NCBI GenBank assembly: GCA_050741255.1
Contig: JBOIEQ010000205.1
Span: 1 to 6,269 of the forward strand
DNA length: 6,269 bases
DNA from: CAZXNF01 sp050741255
GTDB taxonomy: Bacteria > Pseudomonadota > Gammaproteobacteria > Burkholderiales > SG8-41
Direction: 5' to 3'
A program made the translations under genes and the position numbers. How positions within the stretch are numbered: the stretch's first letter is position 1; every line of letters begins with the position of its first letter. Below are positions 1 through 6,269 of this stretch, piece by piece. The notes beneath the pieces are model-generated. The model did not search any database, was not told the DNA's origin, and worked only from the letters and a program-made list of their open reading frames with translations.

Positions 1-3000
1 ACCTTGAACACCGTGGTCTGGCCGTTGGCGAGGTCGAAACCGCCCGCGGCGGTGCCGACGTTGCCGGTGCCCGTGCCGGTCAGCGCGGCGGTGACGTTGA
101 CGCCGCCCACATGCGTGAAGCCGGTGATCAGTACGTTGGCCGGCAACTGGTCGGTGTAGACCAGGTCGAAGGCATCTTCGCCGCTCGCGTTGGTCAACGT
201 GATCGTGTACTCCACCGTCTGGCCGGCGGTCAGCGCGGGCGGCGGCGTGACGAGCACGTCGATGGTCACGGCGGGCTCGACGACATCGATCGCGGCATTC
301 GCGAGCAGCGTCTGCACCGGCGCGTTCACCGTCAGCGTGGCCTCCGGCGAGAACGCGTCGAGCGCCTGGTTGTCGGCGGTGTTGGTCACCACGGCGGTCA
401 CGCGGAACACCACCTGGTTGTCGGTGCTCAGGGGATCCCAACCGGTCTCACCGGCATTGGTGACCGTGCCGAGGTTGAAGTTCACGCGGTCGTTCACGGC
501 GTCCGCGTCGCTGTCGGTAATCGTGCCCGTGCCCAGCCCGGTGAAGCTGATGTTGGCGCCCTGGCTGAACAGGCTGGCCGCGGTGATCCGCAAGCGCGTG
601 CCGTCAGCCAGCACCGGCATCTGGTCGCGAATGTCGACGACCGTCGTCGTGCCCTCGCCGAAGGTGGCGATGATCTCGAAGGTCACCGTCTCGCCGATGG
701 CGAGGTGGCTGCCGGTCGTGGCCGCAGAAGACGTCGCAACGATCGATTTCGTCAGTGCGTAGTTGAGGTCCACGGTCGCCGGCGCGTCGTCAGTCGCCGC
801 GTAGTTCGTGCGCTCGTGGTCGGTCGCGATGACGGTCGTCGGGTTGTAGCCACCCGCCGCGGTCTTGTCGCCCGGCAGGTTGGTCCAGTTGACCGTCGCG
901 GTGCTGTTGACCGTGGCGTTGTCCGTCACGCTGTCCGCGAGCACGCTGTTGAAAGTGATGGTCACGGTCTCGCCCAGCAGCAGGTCGAAGGACTGCCCCG
1001 CCTGCGTGCGGAGCTGGCCGCCCGCGACCTCGAAGCGCCCGGTGATGATTCCCAGCGTCGAATGCGTGACGGTGAAGCTGCCCGGCGTGATGTCGGCCGC
1101 CAGGGGATCGGTGAAGGTGACCTCGTAGGCGTTGGCGAGGCTGTCGCCGCCCAAGTCGCCCGCGCCGTTGTGGCGGATGACGTACGTGTAGACCGCGGTA
1201 TCGCCGGCGTCGCCGGTAGTGCCCGCGCCGTTGACCACCACGCTCTTGTCGATGAAGAGATTGGGCTCGATGACGGGCGTGTTGACCGTCGGCACCGTCT
1301 TGTTGAAGAGCGCGCCGTTGCCGTTGTTGTGGGTGCCCGACACCGCCAGCACGGTCTGCACGCCCGCGAGTCCGACGGTGCCCACGATGTCCGTGACGAC
1401 CGCCTGGTAGAGCAGTTCGAAGACGTTGTTGCCGGTGTTGTTGTCGCCGTTCACCGTCATCGCCGCGAAGTCGATCGTCACGTCCGTGCCGTCGCCGAAG
1501 GGGCCGCCGGTCGCCGCCGGCATCAGCACCGTGCCGCCGAACGCCTGCGCGAGCGCGCCGTCGGGATCGCCGACGGCGGTGATCAGCTTGAACGGCGTGC
1601 CCACGCCGTACGCGTCGGGGATGAGCGCCATGCCGGGCGGAATCGCGAGCAGGATATTGAAATCCGGCATCTGCCCTTCCGGCAGCGTTATGGTCAGCTT
1701 GTAGGTCGCGATCTCGCCGATGCCGAGATTGGAGCCCGCGGTCACCGTTTCGCTGGTGGCGTGCAGCACCTGCGTCACCGCGATGTCCGGCACCTGGATC
1801 TGGGCCGAGGCGGAAGCGAGCCCGTAGTTGTTCAGCACCAGCGGGTCCTGCGTCGTGCCGGGCGCCGCGCCCGCGCCGGTGCGCTCGTTGGCGTCGACAC
1901 CGTCGAGGCTGGTCCAGAACACGTGGGCGGAGTTGGGGACGCCCTCGCCCGGCGCCACGTCGATATCGAGCGCGCCCTTGACCACGATCACGATGGAGCC
2001 GCCGAGCGGGATGTCGATGTTCCCGCTCGAGCGCGTCAGCGTGTTGCCGGCCAGCGAAAAGTTGCCGGCGACGCCGGTCGCGCCGCCGCCGAAGGTGACG
2101 CTGTCGATGGACAGGCCGACCACGTTGGCGGGGATCACATCCGAGAAATCGATATCGAACGCATTGGCGGCGCTGCCGGCGGCATGCGAGAGGGTGATCG
2201 TGTACGTCACCGGATCGTTGGCATCCCCCGGCCCCGTGACCACGACGGCCTTGTCGACCTTGAGCGTCGGTTCGACGATGGTGATCGCGGGATTGCCCGT
2301 CGCGGCGGTGGTGGAGTTGCCGCCGTCCGGGTCCTGGTAGACCGCCTGCGCGCCGTGACCGAGCACGGTGCCCTGCTGGCTGCCGATGACGTTGGAGGTA
2401 ATCGCCTGCACGCGGATGATGAAGCTGCCGTCATTCAGCGTGAGGTTGTTGTCGGCAACCACGATGTTGCCAAAAGTGAAGCGCGGGTCCACGCCATCGG
2501 CGCCGGAATTGTTGCTGACGCCCGGAGTGCTGGTGAAGGTCGTGAAGTTAAAACTGGCCGTTAGTTGGCCACCGATAGTGGGATTGGTGTGATCGGTAAT
2601 GATTTCGTAGCCAAGCCCGCCGTTAAACGTCGGATCGAACTTGAGCCCCGACGGCAGCAGGTCGTCGATGCGCAGGTTGCGCGTCAAGCCGTCCGGCAGC
2701 GTGACCTTGATGTCGTAGAACATCTTCTCGCCGATCACGAGGTTCGAACCCGTGGTGTGCGCCGCGGAACTGTCCCCGTTGTCGAGCGATCCGCCCTGGA
2801 AGGCGATGACCAGCACCGGCTCGGCGGTGGTGGCCAGCGCGTTGTCCGTGTCCTTGTCCGGCACGTGATTGCCCGCGCCCTCCGCGCTGGCGTAATTGAG
2901 CAGCGTGGTGGTGGACACCAGCGTGTCGCCCGCTTCCACCGTCGTCAGCGTGCGCAGGTCGAAGGTGATGACCGCAATGTTCTGGCCGTTCGTGGCGTGC

Positions 3001-6000
3001 TCCGCGCCGAGCGAACCGGTGGTCGCGCCGTCATCCAGCTGAATGCCGCCGCCGTACAGACCGTTGAAGAAGGCGTCGATCACCATCGCCTCGGTGGCCA
3101 GCACCGTGCCGTCGATGCCGCGGAACGCGAGCGCCGCGCCATCGCCGCGGGTGACCTTGAAGTTGAGGCTGCCGGGCACGATCTCCATGCCGACGGGAAT
3201 GTTGTTCTTCAACTGCACGTCGAACGCGCCGCGCGAGGACGTGCCCGTGTTTTCAATGACCACCGCGTAACGCACGAGGTCGCTCGTGTCGATGCCGCGC
3301 AGGTCGGCGTCCACCGGCGTTCCCAGCCCGGTCGACGACAGGGTTCCGGCGAACGGCGCGCCGCCGGAGCCGGTCGCGGCCCAGGCCACGCCGCCGCCGA
3401 TCGCGCCGATGAACGTCCCGGCGGCGTTGCTGGTGGCGACGATGCCCTCGGTGATCTCCAACTCGGGCTGCTTGATCTTGATCTGCACCAGGTCCTGCAG
3501 GCCGACCGGCGTGCCGCCGGTGTTCTCATCGGACTGCTGGCCGAGGTTGGTGAGGAAGAGGCCGTCCGCGAACGGATCGTTGGAAACCTTGACCGTGTAG
3601 AGGATGTCGATGGTGCGCGGCGAGTTGTCGTTGGCGTCGCGCGTGCCGAAATTCCACGTCATGAAGTTCGACACCGGATCGGTCGTCACGGTCGGCGCCA
3701 GCAGGTCATATACCGCGCTGTGGGTCGGCCCCCATTTGAACTGGCCGACCTCCGGCAGTGCGGAGCCGCCGGCCGTGCCGTCGCCGGTGGTGTTGTCGAA
3801 GGTCCACACCGCGCCGCCCGTGCCGTTCGCGTCCGGATCGTCCACCGAGAACACCGGCAGCGGCAGGAAGCTGTCGAGCAGGAAGTTCTCGAAGTCGCCG
3901 GAGGACAGCGTGTAGGTGATGCGATAGGTGATGGTGTCGCCAGGCTCCATTTCGTTCAGGGGCGCCTGCGGCACGCCGTCCAGGTCCTCGCGGCCGAAGA
4001 TCGACAGGTCGTAGCTGCCCGCCACCACCTGCACCTCCGCGCCGGTGCCGTCGCCCTCGAAGTGCCCGTTCGCGAGTCCGGTCAGGGCGTCGACGACTTC
4101 GCCACGGAAGCCGGTGGTGGGCGCCACGTCGCTGGCGTCGTTGCGGATGGTGTTGCCGACGATGTCGTTCTGGTTGACCCGCGCATCGTTGCCGCCGTAG
4201 CCCGCGCCGAAGGTGTCGGTGAAATCCGTTTCGATCAGCGTGCGGAACACGATCTGCCCGGTGGTGCCCGTTTGCTGAGTGAGGCTGTGGGTGCCGCCAA
4301 GGTCGTTGTCGAACAGGTCGCCGACCAGCATCGTGCCGGTGGCGAAACCCAACCTGGCGTTGATCTCTGCGCCGATGTCGAAGTCGGTGACGATCGCGCC
4401 GTCGAGCGGATTGCCGGCCTGCGGGCCGTTGTTCTTCTCCGGTTCCGTCACCGTGCGGTTGACGAAGGCTGCGGCGCCGAAATTCGTGCCGTCCTGCGTG
4501 AACGACAGCGTCGGCGTGCCGGTCAGCGTCTGGCCGTCGGAGACGATGTCCTCGAGGATCAGATCGTCGAACGCGAAATAGTCGGACACCTGGAAGTTGA
4601 CGGTGTACTGCAGGGTGTCGCCGGGCGTGACGCCGGCCGCGCCGGTGTCGACCGCCACCGCGACGGTTTTCTGGATCGTGACCGCCTTGGCGGTCAGCAC
4701 GGGACCGGCTACGGAGTCGTTCACCGGCGCGAGGGCGTCCCGAACGTCGAGCGGCGTCCAGTTGCCCGCCCCATTGGCGGCACCGAAGTTCACCGTGGCG
4801 TCCGCCGCCGTGGTGTGGCTGACGATCTCCACGCCGTTGGCGTCGAGTTCGGGCACGTAGAACTGGATCGTGACCGTCTGCGAGCCCGTGATCGAACCCC
4901 AGTTCACCGTGTAGTCGTTGCCGTTCTGCGGCGTGCCCGTCAGCGGGTTGTCGGTAAAGCTGCCGCCGCCCGAAGCCGAAAAAGCCGTGATGACGACGTT
5001 GTTGGGCAGCGCCTGCGTCAGATTGAAATTCGAGAGCGTCTGGCCCGGCGCCACGTCGACGGTCACCGTCATCGTGCGCACGAAGTTCGGACCGGTGGCG
5101 GTTTCCCCTTCCGGCGCGTCGGTCGTGGTCGTGATGTCGAACAGGTCGAGGCCGACGGCCGCGCCCACTTCACCCGCGAGCAGGCTCGGGTCGCTGATCG
5201 GGTTGTCGATGGCGTCATTACCGTACAGGAAACCGCCGCTCGCGCGCACGCTGAGCGGCGTAGCGAGATCGGCCAGCGGGGACAGCGTGGCGTTGACCAC
5301 GAGATCGGCAACCGGCTGGTCGGGGGTGAAGCTGCCGAACGGCAGTTGCACGACGTACAGCGTGTCGCCGGCCTGGAAGCCGACGGGCACCGTCATCACC
5401 ACCGGCACGCCGCCGACGCCGGTGGCGAACGGATGGTTGAAGGTCGAGCCCGCGCCGCCGGTGAGCGTGATCGCCGTGATCAGCGACGGGTCGATCGTGT
5501 TGCCGAGGTAGCTGAAGCCGTTGACCGTGATGCCGTCGTCCGCGGCCGCGCCTGCCCCGTCGGCGCCCGTGGTCGGCACCCACAGGTTGACGTAGGGACC
5601 GAAGCCGGACTGCGTGCCCGAGGTGTTGTCGAAACGCACGCTGAAATTGAAGGTGTCGCCGAGCTGCAGATCGGAAGGCACGCCCACCAGCGAGACGACG
5701 GGCTGCGCGTTGGCGAGCAGCGCGTCGTAGCCGGCCATGGCGCTCGCGGTCAGCGCGAGCTGCGATTCAATCGATCCCTGCGTGGCCTCCAGCGTCCAGT
5801 TGCCGCCGAGCGCCGCACTGCCGGTGGCGTCGATCGAGGCCGCGATGTCCGCGCCGGTCGCGCCCGCGAGCGCGGCGATGAAGGCCGCGCCCTGCGCGCC
5901 CGCCGCCACGTCGCAGCCGAGCAGCAGGATGTCGGCGCTGCCGGTGAGGCCCTGTGCCCAGGCGCGTACGGCGTCGCCCTGCGCGCCGGCGATGCCTGCG

Positions 6001-6269
6001 GTATCGAGTTTGGTCGCGCCCAACTCCAGGAAGCCGGGACCGCCGTGCGAAATGATCTGCACGGACTCGACGTCGGTGCGCGCGCCGAGCACCGCGGCGA
6101 TCTTCGCCACGCCGTCCTCGTTCGCATCGATGGTGATGATCTCGGCGTCGGCATCCTGCACCAGCGTGGCGGCGTCGCGCACGCGGCCGTCCACGAAGAC
6201 GAGCGTCCGCGCCTGCGCGGACGTGGCGCCGGCGCCATTCGCGGGCAGGTCGGCCGCGGGCACGTATTC
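1..6269 (-). CDS. Giant DUF4347 multidomain surface/secreted protein with tandem DUF11-like beta repeats, partial at both ends
   Basis: Minus-strand codons whose lowest coordinate is a multiple of 3 run from 6269 to 3 without a stop; I read every triplet. The 2089 residues are rich in Thr, Val, Gly, Ala, Asp and Asn, with only about 25 Lys and one Cys, as expected of an acidic extracellular beta-rich protein. Order: linker 1-20, DUF4347 21-172, distinct beta module 186-366, two diverged modules 367-744, then alternating A and B repeat units 745-2089. The frame is open to both window edges, so start, signal and secretion determinants are unseen. Related proteins often begin with a short LEPR-type motif just before DUF4347, so perhaps 50-150 residues are missing there (inference). 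A GTG at 6261-6263 and an ATG at 5739-5741 are in frame, but the second lies after DUF4347 and neither has supporting evidence as a start. Likely role: surface adhesion or filament. Coding call near certain; function inferred. Confidence 0.95.
3..278 (-). repeat. Repeat unit B3, cut by the window edge
   Basis: Residues 1998-2089, incomplete. Starts EPAVTIDVLVTPPPALTAG, so the Lys of B1 and B2 is replaced by Val, then GQTVEYTITLTNASGEDAFD (from 2016), LVYTDQLPANVLITGF and GGFDLANGQTTVFK at the edge. Its late strand, where an Asn partner would sit, is outside the window. The pattern shows that the A/B alternation continues past position 1 of the window, so the protein is longer than what is visible. 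Confidence 0.65.
279..773 (-). repeat. Repeat unit A3
   Basis: Residues 1833-1997. Opening VDLNYALTKSIVATSS with Lys1841 (codon 747-749), TTGSHLAIGETVTFEIIATF (GET at 1859), GEGTTTVVDIRDQMP, a Thr/Gly-rich turn FTGLGTGTITDSDAD, VNFNLGTVTNAGE, VVFRVTAVVTNTADNQ, and ends IDVVEP at the B3 boundary. It is the shortest full A unit (165 residues) and the one with the most regular signature, close to the commonly seen DUF11-type pattern. Confidence 0.7.
774..1268 (-). repeat. Repeat unit B2 (candidate isopeptide-forming DUF11/D2-like domain)
   Basis: Residues 1668-1832. Starts EPNLFIDKSVVVNG with Lys1675 (codon 1245-1247), GDTAVYTYVIRHNGAG (from 1689), ANAYEVTFTDPLA, GETVTITFNSVLAD and NSTATVNWTNLPGD with Asn1788 (codon 906-908) and Trp1795, then HERTNYAATDD. 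Lys, Asn and the Trp-Thr...Glu-Arg-Thr signature correspond one to one with B1, which makes B1/B2 the clearest repeat pair of the window. Intramolecular crosslinking is predicted from family behaviour, not shown. Confidence 0.7.
1269..1799 (-). repeat. Repeat unit A2
   Basis: Residues 1491-1667. Opening VPDIAVTQVLHATSE, then TAGSNLGIGEIATYKLTI (GEI at 1518), TLPEG, LLAIPPGMALIPDAYG, AVGDPDGALAQAFGG, a strand DVTIDFAAMTVNGDNN, FELLYQAVVTDIVG and a closing AVSGTHNNGNG before the VIEP boundary of B2. In place of the isopeptide Lys there is Gln (VTQ). Strongly parallel to A1 and A3 in spacing and in the SNL-IGE and LPEG signatures, but not at DNA level. Confidence 0.7.
1800..2273 (-). repeat. Repeat unit B1 (candidate isopeptide-forming DUF11/D2-like domain)
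   Basis: Residues 1333-1490. Starts EPTLKVDKAVVV with Lys1340 (codon 2250-2252), then DPVTYTITLSHAAG (from 1352), AFDIDFSDVIPANV, a strand LGGSIVIVVKGAL, and near the end PNSAHVFWTSLDG with Asn1446 (codon 1932-1934) and Trp1452, followed by ANERTG. In DUF11 and fimbrial D2-type domains an early Lys and late Asn can form an intramolecular isopeptide bond assisted by an acidic residue; both partner residues are present here. The bond itself is inference. B2 shares the Asn...Trp-Thr...Glu-Arg-Thr layout. Confidence 0.7.
2274..2822 (-). repeat. Repeat unit A1
   Basis: Residues 1150-1332. Follows a Thr-Ala-Glu-Pro boundary (EPVLVIAFQGGS). Signature: HTTGSNLVIGEKMFYDIKV (GEK at 1180), TLPDG, IDDLLPSGLKF, then FTFGNIVVADNN and FIIRVQAITSN, ending AVYQDPDGGNSTT before the IVEP boundary of B1. 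It is closest in its TTGSNL/IGE opening to A2 and A3. The DNA between 2521 and 2640 inside this unit is clearly poorer in G+C than its surroundings and holds the only CTA Leu codon of the window. Confidence 0.7.
2823..3464 (-). repeat. Repeat unit B0 with an about 40-residue N-terminal insertion
   Basis: Residues 936-1149. Begins at the Pro-Glu boundary (PELEITEGIV), so the usual Lys is replaced by Glu. The Tyr-bearing strand DLVRYAVVIENTG starts at 997, 61 residues after the boundary, against about 18-21 in B1, B2 and B3; the extra part is Gly/Ala/Thr-rich (around GAIGGGVAWAATGSGG and the TPVDADLRGID stretch). After it come FDVQLKNNIPVGMEIVPGSL, a long middle with GLYGGGIQLDDG, a strand IAVITFDLRTL and a closing LLNYASAEGAG. 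Likely a beta-sandwich with an extra hairpin or loop. Confidence 0.65.
3465..4037 (-). repeat. Repeat unit A0 (protein level)
   Basis: Residues 745-935. Carries the A-type strand GDTITYRITYTL (from 777), then a FLPLPVFSVDDPDANG segment and the closing pattern FMTWNFGTRDANDN ... IDILYTVKVSNDP, which lines up with the end of A1-A3 (a WNFG/FTFG-like strand, Asp-Asn, then a hydrophobic strand of the form x-Ala/Val-x-Val-Thr/Ser). It hands over to B0 at KIKQPELEI. The start has no Lys in the isopeptide position (sequence SYDLSIFGRED). Similarity is visible only at protein level. Confidence 0.65.
4038..4697 (-). other. Diverged A-type beta module (C1) with candidate isopeptide Lys/Asn
   Basis: Residues 525-744, about 220 long, hence longer than most later units. 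Starts LTAKAVTIQKTVAVAV with Lys534 (codon 4668-4670) in the place used by isopeptide-forming fimbrial and DUF11-type domains, then GDTLQYTVNFQV (from 550), a middle part with GTMLVGDLFDNDLGG, a strand IVFRTLIETDF, and NTIRNDASDV holding Asn710 (codon 4140-4142) near the end. The Lys-early, Asn-late layout would permit an intramolecular Lys-Asn crosslink, but no structure supports the pairing here. The extra length sits in the middle of the unit. Confidence 0.55.
4698..5171 (-). other. Diverged beta-sandwich module (C0)
   Basis: Residues 367-524. Runs from EVGAAVGLDLFDITTTTDAP through RTMTVTVDVAPGQTLSNF, ALPNNVVITAFSASGGG, GSQTVTIQFYVPELDANG to NWTPLDVRDAL. The pattern of a long strand, a Leu-Pro-Asn-Asn-Val-Val-Ile turn and a late Asn-Trp-Thr strand matches the logic of the later repeats (compare LPANVLI in B3 and the Trp-Thr motifs in B1 and B2), so I read it as a distant member of the same fold. 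It lacks the start-proximal Lys seen in C1, B1 and B2. Boundaries are approximate. Confidence 0.6.
5172..5714 (-). other. Beta-rich module directly after DUF4347, unlike the A/B repeats
   Basis: Residues 186-366. Begins QPVVSLVGVP, then GDTFNFSVRFDNTSG (a strand with an Asp-Asn-Thr turn), an aromatic/Gly stretch YVNLWVPTTGADG, a second strand set around GDTLYVVQLPFGSF, and ends near GGFLYGNDAIDNP. The Gly-Asp-x-x-x-Phe strand and a later Val-Val-Asn-Ala-Thr-Leu strand suggest an immunoglobulin-like or DUF11-like sandwich, but the central segment does not align with the later units. No cysteine and no lysine. It probably acts as the first stalk domain; I cannot assign a named family. Confidence 0.6.
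5754..6209 (-). other. DUF4347 domain (complete) with caspase-like His/Cys motifs
   Basis: Residues about 21-172. The order matches DUF4347: an opening strand TLVFVDGRV (22-30), the family-like DANEDGV (48-54), strand plus His motif VQIISHGGPG (70-79), GFLELG strand (79-84), DILLLGCDVAAG (113-124), then TGADIAASIDATG (138-150) and LGGNWTLE (154-161). DUF4347 occurs near the N-terminus of very large bacterial surface proteins; its biochemical role is not established to my knowledge. Seen directly: His75 (codon 6045-6047) in hydrophobic-Ser-His-Gly and Cys119 (codon 5913-5915) in hydrophobic-Gly-Cys. These resemble the catalytic dyad of clan CD peptidases (caspases, gingipains, CHAT). Activity is inference; it could equally be a structural or processing module. 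Recognition of the family is strong. Confidence 0.9.

Noticed and set aside
111..2564. 817-codon open frame on the plus strand
   Set aside because: It is the exact codon-by-codon antisense of the real gene. The product is rich in Arg, His, Val and Gly with no recognisable domain, and it is open only because the gene avoids TTA, CTA and TCA codons.
3465..4037. Calcium-binding RTX or cadherin repeats (DPDANG, DPDGG, DDPD motifs)
   Set aside because: The acidic motifs occur singly in loops of different units, without the nonapeptide periodicity of RTX or the DxNDN/DRE set of cadherins.
4918..5511. 197-codon plus-strand open frame and other plus-strand frames of 60-200 codons
   Set aside because: No domain, no intergenic space, no credible ribosome binding site, and they all lie within the continuous minus-strand gene.
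5218..5583. 121-codon minus-strand open frame
   Set aside because: Arg/His/Gly-rich shadow of the beta module; the real frame has continuous beta-strand sequence there.
5739..5741. In-frame ATG as a possible start of the gene
   Set aside because: It lies after the end of an intact DUF4347 domain in the same frame, so starting here would discard a conserved domain.
5750..6238. 162-codon minus-strand open frame overlapping DUF4347
   Set aside because: Frame-shifted shadow: Arg/Pro/Ser-rich low-complexity product, while the overlapping frame encodes a clear DUF4347.
6261..6263. In-frame GTG as a possible start just before DUF4347
   Set aside because: The frame stays open to the window edge and no upstream sequence is available to show a ribosome binding site; related proteins usually have sequence before DUF4347. 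Left undecided, not called.
1..6269. Tandem DNA repeats or CRISPR-like array
   Set aside because: Repeats are visible only as protein motifs; I found no direct DNA repeats with regular spacers.

Overview
The window is a single coding sequence read on the minus strand. One minus-strand frame is open from the right edge (6269) to the left edge, 2089 codons with no stop, no start that must be the true one, and no intergenic DNA. Both ends of the protein lie outside the window: the N-terminus to the right of 6269 and the C-terminus to the left of 1. I see no RNA gene, mobile element, CRISPR array, promoter or terminator.

The protein is a giant, very probably secreted or surface-displayed, multidomain protein of the DUF4347 type. 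In protein order (high to low coordinates) it has: a short linker (residues 1-20); a complete DUF4347 domain (about 21-172) with a His-Gly / Gly-Cys pair like the dyad of clan CD cysteine peptidases; a beta-rich module unlike the rest (186-366); two diverged beta modules (367-524 and 525-744); then alternating beta-sandwich units of two kinds, called A and B here, in the order A0-B0-A1-B1-A2-B2-A3-B3 (745-2089), with B3 cut by the window edge. A units carry a Gly-Asp/Glu-x-x-x-Tyr/Phe strand often followed by Leu-Pro-[Asp/Glu]-Gly. B units usually begin at a (Val/Ile)-Glu-Pro boundary, and two of them keep a Lys near the start and an Asn near the end, as in DUF11 or fimbrial-D2-like isopeptide domains. 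The 2089 residues contain exactly one cysteine, which is the one in the DUF4347 Gly-Cys motif.

G+C is roughly two thirds, and codon choice strongly favours G/C at third positions. Together with a DUF4347 giant adhesin-like protein this fits a high-GC Gram-negative bacterium, most likely a proteobacterium. I cannot name the taxon. The probable role is a long cell-surface or extracellular filament (adhesion, biofilm or cell-cell contact), with DUF4347 near the N-terminus. The secretion route cannot be read because the C-terminus is missing.

Most of the surprising long open frames on the plus strand, including one of 817 codons, are shadows of this gene: its codon bias almost eliminates the codons TTA, CTA and TCA, so the exact antisense frame stays open.
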